From: Sphingobium xanthum
GTDB lineage: Bacteria; Pseudomonadota; Alphaproteobacteria; Sphingomonadales; Sphingomonadaceae
Direction: 5' to 3'
Length of the DNA: 64,000 bases
NCBI RefSeq assembly: GCF_019737615.1
Contig: NZ_JAHKKS010000003.1
Span: 348,001 to 412,000 of the forward strand
The first letter of the stretch is position 1, and each line of letters opens with the position of its first letter. The notes beneath the pieces are model-generated. The model saw only the letters and a program-made list of their open reading frames with translations, did no database searches and was not told where the DNA came from. This document shows positions 42,398 to 49,326 of this stretch, piece after piece. Made by a program: the position numbers and the translations under genes.

Positions 42398-42855
42398 GGC
42401 TGGGGCGCGAGCAGATCGCGCCAGATATCGAGCAGGTCGATGGGAAACCAGGCCTCGTCCAGCGCGTCCAGCTCGGCCGGGGTGAACCAGCGATGAGTCA
42501 GCATGACGCGCTGCTCCAGCTCGGTATGGCCGGCGGTGTCGATCTCCAGCGCCTCGACCGGCACCGCATAAAAGCGCTCCTCGGCATCCACCTCGATACC
42601 TTGCAAGGTCACGAAGGTCACATGCCGGACGGCGACGCACGGCCCCGGATCGCGATCGAGCCCGGTTTCCTCCAGCAATTCGCGCCGCGCCGCCTGCTCG
42701 AAGCTCTCACCGCGATCGACCGCGCCGCCGGGCGTCACCCAGAAAGGCGGCCGGTCGTCCGGCGTGAAACGGAACAGCAGCATGCGCCCCTGCGGATCGG
42801 TGACCAGCAGGCGCGCGGGGGGACGCTTCGCGCGGCGGACCGAGGGGGCCGTCAT
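42394..42855 (-). CDS. NUDIX hydrolase
   Basis: The 153-residue protein hydrolyses some nucleoside diphosphate derivative. The NUDIX box GGAVDRGESFEQAARRELLE-ETG is complete, with its metal-binding glutamates. The sequence before it (ARLLVTDPQGRMLLFRF) and the end (HRWFTPAELDAL) also fit the fold. The substrate is not predictable. The start at 42855 is the first ATG before the conserved fold; the ribosome site is weak and ATG 42894 is an alternative. It leads the nudix-xerC-yqeY-like operon. Confidence 0.9.
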   Translation of the reverse strand: MTAPSVRRAKRPPARLLVTDPQGRMLLFRFTPDDRPPFWVTPGGAVDRGESFEQAARRELLEETGLDRDPGPCVAVRHVTFVTLQGIEVDAEERFYAVPVEALEIDTAGHTELEQRVMLTHRWFTPAELDALDEAWFPIDLLDIWRDLLAPQP

Positions 42856-42985
42856 TTTGCCCAGGCGGAGCCGAGAAGCGTGATTTGCGAGCATCGGCGC
42901 GCAGCGTGCTTCCGGCACGTGAGCACCGAAGCGGAGCAAAGCGCGCTTCGCAGGCCCGAATGGGCGGAATGCCGGCCCCCTCGGG

Positions 42986-43270
42986 TCATTCGCCGGGCGC
43001 GCGCGCCTTGATGGCAAGCGCGTGGACCTTCTCGCGCATCATGTCGCCCAACGCGCTGTTGACCAGCCGCTGGCGAGCGACGCGCGACTGGCCGGCAAAG
43101 GCCGCAGCGACGATCTCGACCGTGAAATGGCTCTCGCCACTGCCATCGTCGCCCATATGGCCGCGATGCTGCGCGCTGTCGTTGATGACGGCGAGCCGTT
43201 CCGGCGTCAGGGCCGCTTCCAGCCGCGCCGCGATTTCCTGCCCGACCGGGCCTAGCGAAGAGTCAACCAT
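42986..43270 (-). CDS. bolA: BolA family protein
   Basis: BolA proteins bind monothiol glutaredoxins and Fe-S clusters and can act as regulators. The 94-residue product has the family pattern (IAARLEAALTPERLAVINDS, AQHRGH-MGDDGSGESHFTVE, LVNSALGDMMREKVHALAIK). The invariant histidine is within SHFTVE. The start at 43270 follows AGGAG closely. It is divergent from the J-domain protein, the usual neighbour in alphaproteobacteria. Confidence 0.93.
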   Translation of the reverse strand: MVDSSLGPVGQEIAARLEAALTPERLAVINDSAQHRGHMGDDGSGESHFTVEIVAAAFAGQSRVARQRLVNSALGDMMREKVHALAIKARAPGE

Positions 43271-43321
43271 TGCTCCTATATAAACGCTTTGCGTTTTGCA
43301 GCCAGAAGGGATCGCCAAGCC

Positions 43322-43945
43322 TTGTCAGGGACGGGGCCCAATGAAGACGGACCGCGCCGCCACACGCGCTTTCACGGGCGCGTGGAAGGGACGCGCCACG
43401 TCTGTTCCTTCCCCGGCTGCGAGGAAGCGGGCGAGTTTCGCGCGCCGCCGGAAGAGCGCCGCGGCGCCCCCGATGGCCCGCCGGCATGGCGCTGGTTCTG
43501 CCTGGAGCATATCCGGACGTTCAATCAGCAATATAATTATTTCAAGGACATGAGCGCGGAGGAGATCCACGAGGCGCAGCGGCCCTATGCCGGCTGGGAA
43601 CGCGAGACGCGCGCCTTCTCCGCCAATGCCGCGAGCGGGACGCCGCCGCCGCGCTGGGCCGACTTCGCCGATCCGCTCGACGCCATCGGCGCGCGCTTCA
43701 AGGCGCGCATGGCCGAGGCGGCGCAGCGTCAGGACGGCAAGCCGCTCTCGGGCGAGGATCGCTCGGCGCTCCGCACGCTCGGCCTCTCGACCGATGCCGA
43801 CCGCAAGGCGCTGCGCACCCGCTACACCGAGCTCGTCCGCAAATTTCATCCGGATCACAATGGCGGCGACCGCGCGCATGAGAAGGCGCTGCAGGAAGTC
43901 ATCGCGGCCTATGCGCATCTGAGGAAGGCGCCGGCCTTCGCCTAG
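43322..43945 (+). CDS. J-domain co-chaperone with N-terminal cysteine/histidine motif
   Basis: The protein of about 207 residues has a C-terminal J domain with the HPD motif (YTELVRKFHPDHNGGD) that stimulates Hsp70 ATPase. Its N-terminal part has a likely zinc site, CSFPGC-x(n)-CLEH. This protein type lies between bolA and cobS in many alphaproteobacteria. The start is unclear: the conserved RFHGRVEG segment has no ATG in frame before it. I used the TTG at 43322; the ATG at 43341 is out of frame by one base, which could mean a small deletion. YegD-like Hsp70 follows. Confidence 0.8.
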   Translation: MSGTGPNEDGPRRHTRFHGRVEGTRHVCSFPGCEEAGEFRAPPEERRGAPDGPPAWRWFCLEHIRTFNQQYNYFKDMSAEEIHEAQRPYAGWERETRAFSANAASGTPPPRWADFADPLDAIGARFKARMAEAAQRQDGKPLSGEDRSALRTLGLSTDADRKALRTRYTELVRKFHPDHNGGDRAHEKALQEVIAAYAHLRKAPAFA

Positions 43946-43948
43946 CCT

Positions 43949-44080
43949 GAATTCTCCCCGGCACGGGGAGGTGGCGGCCCGCAGGGCTGACGGAGGGGGC
44001 ATCAACACTGCACCAAGTCGAAAGCCCCCTCCACCGCTCGCCAAGCGAGCGGTCCCCTTCCCCGTTCCGGGGAGGAATTG
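43949..44080. repeat. Long palindromic intergenic repeat with GGAGGGGGC arms
   Basis: The outer arms GAATTC-TCCCCGGCACGGGGAGG and CCCCGTTCCGGGGAGGAATT are near-perfect inverted copies. Inside are the arms GGAGGGGGC (43992-44000) and GCCCCCTCC (44024-44032), and a separate perfect hairpin ACCGCTCGC-CAA-GCGAGCGGT (44033-44053). The element fills the space between the J-domain gene and the Hsp70 gene. Similar elements are, from memory, common in sphingomonads. Confidence 0.85.
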
Positions 44081-44148
44081 GCCGGGCTTGCCATCCCCTC
44101 TGCCCGGTGTCATAGGCGCCGCCCCTCCATTCTCCCGAAGGCAGCATC

Positions 44149-45447
44149 ATGACGACCGGCACGCCGGCCCGGGCGCTGGGCCTCGATTTCGGCACGACCA
44201 ACAGCGTCGTCGCGATAGCGGACGGCGCGGAATCGACGCTTGTCGAGTTCGAAGGCGCGAAGGCGACCGGCGCGGTGTTCCGCTCGGCACTCTGCTTCTG
44301 GCAGGACGATACACGCCGCAATGCGATCGCGCATGAAGCCGGGCCGTGGGCGATCGCGGAATATCTCGACTTTCCCGAGGGCAGCCGCTTCATCCAGTCG
44401 TTCAAGTCGGTCGCAGCCAGCCCGGTGTTCGAGCATGCGACGATCTTCGACAAGCGCCTGCGCTTCGAGGAGCTGGGCGGCCTGTTCCTCGATCATCTGG
44501 TCGATCATGCGGGGAGTGCCCTCGCCACGCGGCCTGAGCGAATCGTCGTCGGCCGCCCGGTGCGCTACGCCGGATCGCGGCCGGACGAAGCGCTGGCGCG
44601 GCAACGCTATGACGCCATGTTCCGCAGCTTCGGCACCGACATCCATTATGTGTACGAGCCGCTCGGCGCCGCGTTCAGCTATGCGCGCCGGTTGACGCGC
44701 CCGGCGACCATCCTCGTCGCGGACTTTGGCGGCGGCACCAGCGACTTCTCGATCGTGCGCGTGGCGGCGCCCGGGGCGAAGCGGCGCTGCGAGCCGCTGG
44801 GATCGGCAGGCATCGGCATTGCCGGCGACACGTTCGACTATCGCATCGTCGATCATCTCGTACTGCCGATGCTCGGCAAGGGCGGCAGCTACGCCTCGTT
44901 CGACAAGATGCTGGAGATCCCGCGCAGCTATTTCGCGGACTTCGCCGACTGGTCGCGCCTTGCCCTCATGCGCAATCGGCGCACGCTGGCCGAGCTGGAG
45001 CGGCTGCAGCGGGCGGCGGCCGATCCCGCCGCGATCGGGCGAATGATCATGATCATCGAACGCGAGCTCGGCTATCGGCTCTACGATGCGGTCGGCAGCC
45101 TCAAGCGCGCGCTCTCGACGCAGGAGCAGGCGCAATTCCGCTTCGCCGCCGACGAGCTGGTGATCGAAGCGGACGTCCGGCGCGCGGACTTCGAACGATG
45201 GATCGCGCCAGACATCGCGCGGATCGAGGCGACGGTGGACAAGGCGCTCGCAACCGCCGGTGTGAACGAGGCTGCGATCGAGCGCGTGTTCCTGACCGGC
45301 GGCTCTTCGCTCATCCCGGCGATCCGCGCGCTGTTCGACCGGCGCTTCGGCGCCGACCGGATCGCGACCGGCGGCGAGCTCACGTCCATCGCCCATGGCC
45401 TCGCCATCATCGGACAGGAAGACAATCTTGCCGATTGGGCCGTCTGA
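44149..45447 (+). CDS. Hsp70-like chaperone of the YegD type
   Basis: This 432-residue actin-fold ATPase resembles YegD, a short Hsp70 without a normal substrate-binding domain. The phosphate loops LGLDFGTTNSVV (start) and LVADFGGGTSDFSI (middle) and the GGSSLIPAIRALFDRRFG adenosine motif near the end are intact. The region normally occupied by the beta-sandwich domain is absent. The gene lies right after a J-domain gene, a plausible partner, but a palindromic repeat separates them, so it may be a later arrival. It is followed 66 bases on by cobS. Confidence 0.9.
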   Translation: MTTGTPARALGLDFGTTNSVVAIADGAESTLVEFEGAKATGAVFRSALCFWQDDTRRNAIAHEAGPWAIAEYLDFPEGSRFIQSFKSVAASPVFEHATIFDKRLRFEELGGLFLDHLVDHAGSALATRPERIVVGRPVRYAGSRPDEALARQRYDAMFRSFGTDIHYVYEPLGAAFSYARRLTRPATILVADFGGGTSDFSIVRVAAPGAKRRCEPLGSAGIGIAGDTFDYRIVDHLVLPMLGKGGSYASFDKMLEIPRSYFADFADWSRLALMRNRRTLAELERLQRAAADPAAIGRMIMIIERELGYRLYDAVGSLKRALSTQEQAQFRFAADELVIEADVRRADFERWIAPDIARIEATVDKALATAGVNEAAIERVFLTGGSSLIPAIRALFDRRFGADRIATGGELTSIAHGLAIIGQEDNLADWAV

Positions 45448-45516
45448 CACGCCAGTCTATCGACATTGCCTTCCGCGATCGGTTAGGGGCTGACACGACT
45501 CCGTTGGAAAAGTGCC

Positions 45517-46524
45517 ATGACCGATATTCCGAACACCAATGCCGACATGCGCAGCGAAGTGCTGCTCGATGCGCCCGACAAGGTCGTGAGCGCGCGTGAG
45601 GTGTTTGGCGTCGATATCGACATGGAGATTCCCGCCTTCTCCGAATCCGACGAGCGCGTGCCGGATCTGGACCCGGCCTATGTGTTCGATCCGGACACGA
45701 CGCTCGCCATTCTGGCCGGCTTCGCGCACAATCGCCGCGTGATGGTGCAGGGCTATCACGGCACCGGTAAATCGACGCATATCGAGCAGGTCGCCGCACG
45801 CCTCCACTGGCCGTGCATCCGCATCAATCTCGACGCGCATATCAGCCGCATCGATCTGGTCGGCCGCGACGCCATCGTGCTGAAGGATGGCCAGCAGGTC
45901 ACCGAGTTCAAGGAAGGCCTGCTGCCCTGGGCACTCCAGCGCCCGGTCGCGCTGGTGTTCGACGAATATGACGCCGGCCGCCCGGACGTGATGTTCGTCA
46001 TCCAGCGCGTGCTGGAGGCCGACGGCAAGATGACCCTGCTCGACCAGAACCGCGTGATTCGCCCCAGCCCCTGGTTCCGCCTGTTCGCCACGGCCAACAC
46101 GGTCGGTCTTGGCGACACGACCGGGCTTTATCATGGCACGCAGCAGATCAACCAGGGTCAGATGGACCGCTGGAACCTGGTCGTGACGCTCAATTATCTG
46201 CCGGCCGAGACCGAGGCGCGGATCGTGCTCGCCAAGTCCGGCGAATATGATCACGAGGGCGGCCGCGACGAGGTCAACAAGATGATCCGCGTCGCCGAAC
46301 TGACCCGTCAGGGCTTCATCAACGGCGACATCTCGACCGTCATGAGCCCGCGCACGGTGATCAGCTGGGCACAGAACACGCTGATCTTCAAGGATGTCGG
46401 CTTCGCCTTCCGCCTTTCCTTCCTCAACAAGTGCGATGAGGCGGAGCGGGCCCTGGTGGCCGAATATTATCAGCGCGTGTTCGGCAAGGATCTGCCCGAA
46501 AGCGTGGTCGGCAAGGCCGGCTGA
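45517..46524 (+). CDS. cobS: CobS-type AAA+ subunit of cobaltochelatase
   Basis: The 335-residue protein is a MoxR-like AAA+ ATPase closely matching CobS, the ATPase of aerobic cobalt insertion (CobNST) in cobalamin synthesis. It has Walker [19 protein letters not shown] (about residues 79-96), Walker [12 protein letters not shown] and the [20 protein letters not shown] sensor region. No cobN or other cobalamin gene is in the window. The partner cobT is 2.8 kb downstream, beyond three PEP-CTERM genes. A strong terminator follows the gene. Confidence 0.93.
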   Translation: MTDIPNTNADMRSEVLLDAPDKVVSAREVFGVDIDMEIPAFSESDERVPDLDPAYVFDPDTTLAILAGFAHNRRVMVQGYHGTGKSTHIEQVAARLHWPCIRINLDAHISRIDLVGRDAIVLKDGQQVTEFKEGLLPWALQRPVALVFDEYDAGRPDVMFVIQRVLEADGKMTLLDQNRVIRPSPWFRLFATANTVGLGDTTGLYHGTQQINQGQMDRWNLVVTLNYLPAETEARIVLAKSGEYDHEGGRDEVNKMIRVAELTRQGFINGDISTVMSPRTVISWAQNTLIFKDVGFAFRLSFLNKCDEAERALVAEYYQRVFGKDLPESVVGKAG

Positions 46525-46572
46525 TCGGCTCACCCTCTCCGACAACCGCACAAAACAGCTTCAGCCAAAAAG

Positions 46573-46600
46573 AAAGGGCGGCCCGCGAAGGCCGCCCTTT
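46573..46600. terminator. Bidirectional terminator after cobS and the first PEP-CTERM gene
   Basis: AAAGGGCGGC (46573-46582) pairs perfectly with GCCGCCCTTT (46591-46600) over an 8-base loop. A- and T-runs on both sides allow termination of the convergent cobS and PEP-CTERM genes. Similar A-GGCGG hairpins follow the other two PEP-CTERM genes. Confidence 0.85.
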
Positions 46601-46627
46601 CGATCATGTCCGCATGCGGTGGTTCGC

Positions 46628-46990
46628 TCAGCTGAACGAAACTTTCCGCAGCGAGTGGCCTCGCCGGTCGCGCAGCGTCCAGCCGACGACCCCCATACCC
46701 ACCAGCATCATCGCCCAGGTCATCGGCTCGGGAGCCGCGACCGCCAGACTTTCCGGCGGCAGGGGGGTGATGCTTTCGGGACCGCCACGAGCGACGAACG
46801 GAAACAGCGGATTTGAGGAAATGACAAGCAATCCCCCAGCCGAGTCCCGCCAGCTATAGGCGTAGCTCTGGGCGTCGGCGGCGGAAACAGCCGATGCAAA
46901 GCCCGTGTTGAATTGGACGGCCGCCGAACCCGGCGTCCCGACCAGCAGTGCGGCAGGAATTGCCGCCAGTTTGAGCGCAGTTTTCAACAT
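46628..46990 (-). CDS. Small PEP-CTERM sorted exported protein 1
   Basis: This 120-residue protein has a signal peptide (LAAIPAALLVGTPGSAA), a short mature part of about 60 residues without a recognised domain, and a C-terminal PEP-CTERM sorting signal: PEPMTWAMMLVGMGVVGW and a basic tail RDRRG. The signal is recognised by an exosortase/archaeosortase-type enzyme and targets proteins to the surface, often with exopolysaccharide. The tail beyond the basic cluster (HSLRKVSFS) is longer than usual. GGGAGA precedes the ATG at 46990. Confidence 0.8.
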   Translation of the reverse strand: MLKTALKLAAIPAALLVGTPGSAAVQFNTGFASAVSAADAQSYAYSWRDSAGGLLVISSNPLFPFVARGGPESITPLPPESLAVAAPEPMTWAMMLVGMGVVGWTLRDRRGHSLRKVSFS

Positions 46991-47524
46991 GCGATCTCCC
47001 ACTTCTTCCCGACCGGCTCCAAATTGGTCCGGTCATTCATTCGGACCGATCGGCGTCACCCGCTCGGTCCGAACTGCACGCTTGCCTTTCGCTCCACCCG
47101 GCATGTTACCGTCGAAAGGGCGCCCGCTCCGCGTTCGCATTGCAATGCAGCAAAGCGACTGTCGCACACCGCCCGCCCTCTGACAAATGAGGCGGATTCG
47201 GCCGGACGGCCCGGAACGGGCACGGCGGAAGAACGCGGAGAAGCGCGAATGGCTCCCGCAGGAATCGAGCAGAACTGGCTGAATTGCTAGGGTTTCGGAG
47301 ATCGGGAATCGCGCCCGTCGAATGCATTTCGATTGTATTTCATGCAGTTGCGAAGACAGGCGAACGATTCGCGCAATCGCAAAGCTCCGACAAGCTGTGC
47401 ATCAATTCCTGCGACTTGTTTTGCAGGGCACCATTTTCTCAATCATTGCAGTCGTGCCGATTGCAGGAAAAGCAAGGAGACCGACGCTCTGCCTGCGGCA
47501 GGCGGTTTCCGTGCCGTCAGGCAC
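46991..47524. other. Intergenic region between PEP-CTERM genes 1 and 2; no gene seen
   Basis: About 530 bases hold the 5' flank of PEP-CTERM gene 1 and the end of gene 2. The part nearest gene 1 carries CGGTCCG/CGGACCG-type imperfect repeats (47028-47075) that could be regulatory. The rest is of mixed, lower GC content with several TGCAG words, and a small perfect hairpin CCGTGCC-GTCA-GGCACGG just before the terminator (47510-47527). I saw no convincing protein or RNA gene. Confidence 0.5.
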
Positions 47525-47558
47525 GGAAAAAGGCGGCCCGTTGCCGGACCGCCTTTCC
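47525..47558 (-). terminator. Terminator of PEP-CTERM gene 2
   Basis: AAAGGCGG (47529-47536) pairs with CCGCCTTT (47549-47556), with the extra outer bases GGAA/TTCC partly matching. It lies 24 bases after the stop of PEP-CTERM gene 2 on the minus strand. Its sequence closely resembles the hairpin after PEP-CTERM gene 3. Confidence 0.75.
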
Positions 47559-47581
47559 AAAGTCGCTTTGTCGCGATGCGA

Positions 47582-48199
47582 TCAGGCGAAGCTGACAGCC
47601 GTGCTGCGACGACGCATCGAGGCACCGACCAGCGCGAAGCCGCCGATCATCATGGCCCACGTGGCCGGCTCCGGAACCGCGCCCGACGTCACGTAGAAGT
47701 CGCCGATCGCGAAATCGACGTCCGACGAGATCGTCGCCGAAACGATGCCATTGCCGATGAAGCCGAGGAAGCCGGCGCCCGCCGAACCCGAGAAGGCACC
47801 GCCGACCGACGAACCGTCCGACAGCAACAGGGTGAAGTTATGCACCGAGAACGGATTCGGCTCGGAGAAGAAGCCGAAGCCGCCAACCGCCGTGTCGAAG
47901 TTGATCGTCAGGCTCGTGGCGCCCTGCGTGTAGAGGATGTCATCCGAATAGGTGCCCGACCAGGTGCTCCAGGTCGAGCCGACGTTGCGCACCTGAACCG
48001 ACGAACCGAAGCTCAGGTCCGTGCCGTCGTCGAGCGTCAGAGCCGAGATCGTGCTCAGCTCCGCGCCATAGGTGACGTCGTTGGTGTAAGTGCCAGCATC
48101 GGTCTGCCAGGCGGCCAGGCTGGTATAGGTGGCGGCGGCCTGAGCCGTGCCCGAGAACATCGTGCCGGCAACGAGTGCGGCGAGAACCATCTTACGCAT
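47582..48199 (-). CDS. PEP-CTERM sorted exported protein 2
   Basis: The 205-residue protein has a signal peptide (KMVLAALVAGTMFSGTAQAA) and a mature beta-rich, Gly/Ser/Thr-rich domain (YTSLAAWQTDAGTYTNDVTY, LTINFDTAVGGFGFFSEPNP, GFLGFIGNGIVSATISSDVD). It ends in PEPATWAMMIGGFALVGASMRRRS. The mature part resembles the generic PEP-CTERM surface proteins of sphingomonads; no enzyme motif is visible. GGGAGG precedes the ATG at 48199. Confidence 0.88.
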   Translation of the reverse strand: MRKMVLAALVAGTMFSGTAQAAATYTSLAAWQTDAGTYTNDVTYGAELSTISALTLDDGTDLSFGSSVQVRNVGSTWSTWSGTYSDDILYTQGATSLTINFDTAVGGFGFFSEPNPFSVHNFTLLLSDGSSVGGAFSGSAGAGFLGFIGNGIVSATISSDVDFAIGDFYVTSGAVPEPATWAMMIGGFALVGASMRRRSTAVSFA

Positions 48200-48411
48200 G
48201 AAAAAACCTCCCACAAAAATCCCTATGATCCGATGCCCCTCCCAGGCGCCGGATGTCCCTTCCTTACCGATTGGCTCGAGAAGTTAAACGGCGTTAACCC
48301 TGTCATAGTGTGCCGGATCGGGACCGTCCGGGTTCGGGACAGGACGAGGCCCGAAGATGAATGCGAGCGCAGCGCTTCTTCGAGAGTGACGGAGGCGGTG
48401 ACGCAAAAGAA

Positions 48412-48437
48412 AAGGCGACCCGTCGCCGGGCCGCCTT
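48412..48437 (-). terminator. Terminator-like hairpin after PEP-CTERM gene 3
   Basis: AAGGCG-A-CCCG (48412-48422) pairs with CGGG-C-CGCCTT (48427-48437) around TCGC. It lies 26 bases beyond the stop of PEP-CTERM gene 3. It resembles the gene 2 terminator, suggesting the two genes descend from one unit with its terminator. Confidence 0.65.
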
Positions 48438-48462
48438 CAAGTCAAGCGGGACTGGAAAACTG

Positions 48463-49095
48463 TCAGGCCAGGCGAGCCATCATTCTGCCGCGGCGCAAGG
48501 CGGCGCCGGTCAGCGCGAAGCCGCCGATCATCATGGCCCAGCTGGCGGGTTCCGGCACCGGCATCAGTGGCGCTGCCACGATGACGGACTCCGGCTCGAT
48601 CACGGCCGCGCTGATGATCGCCGGCGTGGAGGACGGCAGGGTGCTGAAATAGCTGCCGAGGACGCTGTGCGTGAACTTGTAGGACGGCGCGCCGCCCAGG
48701 ACCGGACCGGCGCCTTCGCTGCCCGCATCACCGCTCTCGTCACCGCTTTCCTCGTCATGATCGAAGAAATTGCCAAGGACGCTGTGCGTGAACTTGTAAG
48801 GCGCGCCATTGAACACGTCGCCCGAGGACGGCTGCGCGGCGGCCCAGTCGTTCAGGAGCTTGAAGTCCGTCTCGGCCAGCGTGCGCAGATCCTCGATCCC
48901 CGAGAACAGGCGGATCGTCTTGCTGCCCTTGAGTGTCAGCGAGTAGGCGCGCTGCGAGAAGTCCGCGTTGGCGCGCAGGCCGTTGACGATCTGACTGACA
49001 CGGCCGTTTACGTTGACCGTCGCGCTCGCGCTCTGGGCCATCAGCATGGTACCGGTCGCGAGGACGGCGAGACAAGCGGAGCGGATCATCAACAT
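48463..49095 (-). CDS. PEP-CTERM sorted exported protein 3 with an internal 9-residue repeat
   Basis: The 210-residue protein has a signal peptide (CLAVLATGTMLMAQSASA), a mature domain with no recognised fold, and the sorting end PEPASWAMMIGGFALTGAALRR. The segment YKFTHSVLG occurs twice, at residues 100-108 and 139-147, separated by an acidic Ser/Asp/Glu/Gly linker (DHDEESGDESGDAGSEGAG). The start at 49095 follows GGGA. The acidic linker could bind divalent metal; that is only a thought from composition. Confidence 0.85.
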   Translation of the reverse strand: MLMIRSACLAVLATGTMLMAQSASATVNVNGRVSQIVNGLRANADFSQRAYSLTLKGSKTIRLFSGIEDLRTLAETDFKLLNDWAAAQPSSGDVFNGAPYKFTHSVLGNFFDHDEESGDESGDAGSEGAGPVLGGAPSYKFTHSVLGSYFSTLPSSTPAIISAAVIEPESVIVAAPLMPVPEPASWAMMIGGFALTGAALRRGRMMARLA

Positions 49096-49326
49096 ATATT
49101 CCCATGACGTGGCCGCAACACATATCGCGACGGCGTCCCCGAACCGGCAGATAGGCCGCAAAAGCTTGTCATCAAACGCATTTAACCACGAAAAGCGGCG
49201 ACTTTCCGCGCGCGTCCCGCAGCGAGACAATCGCAGGGGCAAAGGTTAACACGGTCAGCCGGGCGACTTGCAGGGGTCGGCGAGAGGCTTGACAGCGCGG
49301 CGGTGCTGCCCCAGCCCGTTCGCGTC

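Noticed and set aside
48283-48298. CtrA box upstream of PEP-CTERM gene 2 (GTTAA-ACGGCG-TTAAC)
   Set aside because: The two TTAA halves are six rather than seven bases apart; it may be an operator of something else but does not fit CtrA.
47333-48652. Plus-strand open frame of 439 codons across PEP-CTERM gene 2
   Set aside because: The opposite strand encodes a clean signal peptide and a PEPATWAMM sorting tail with ribosome site and terminator; the plus-strand translation is compositional noise.
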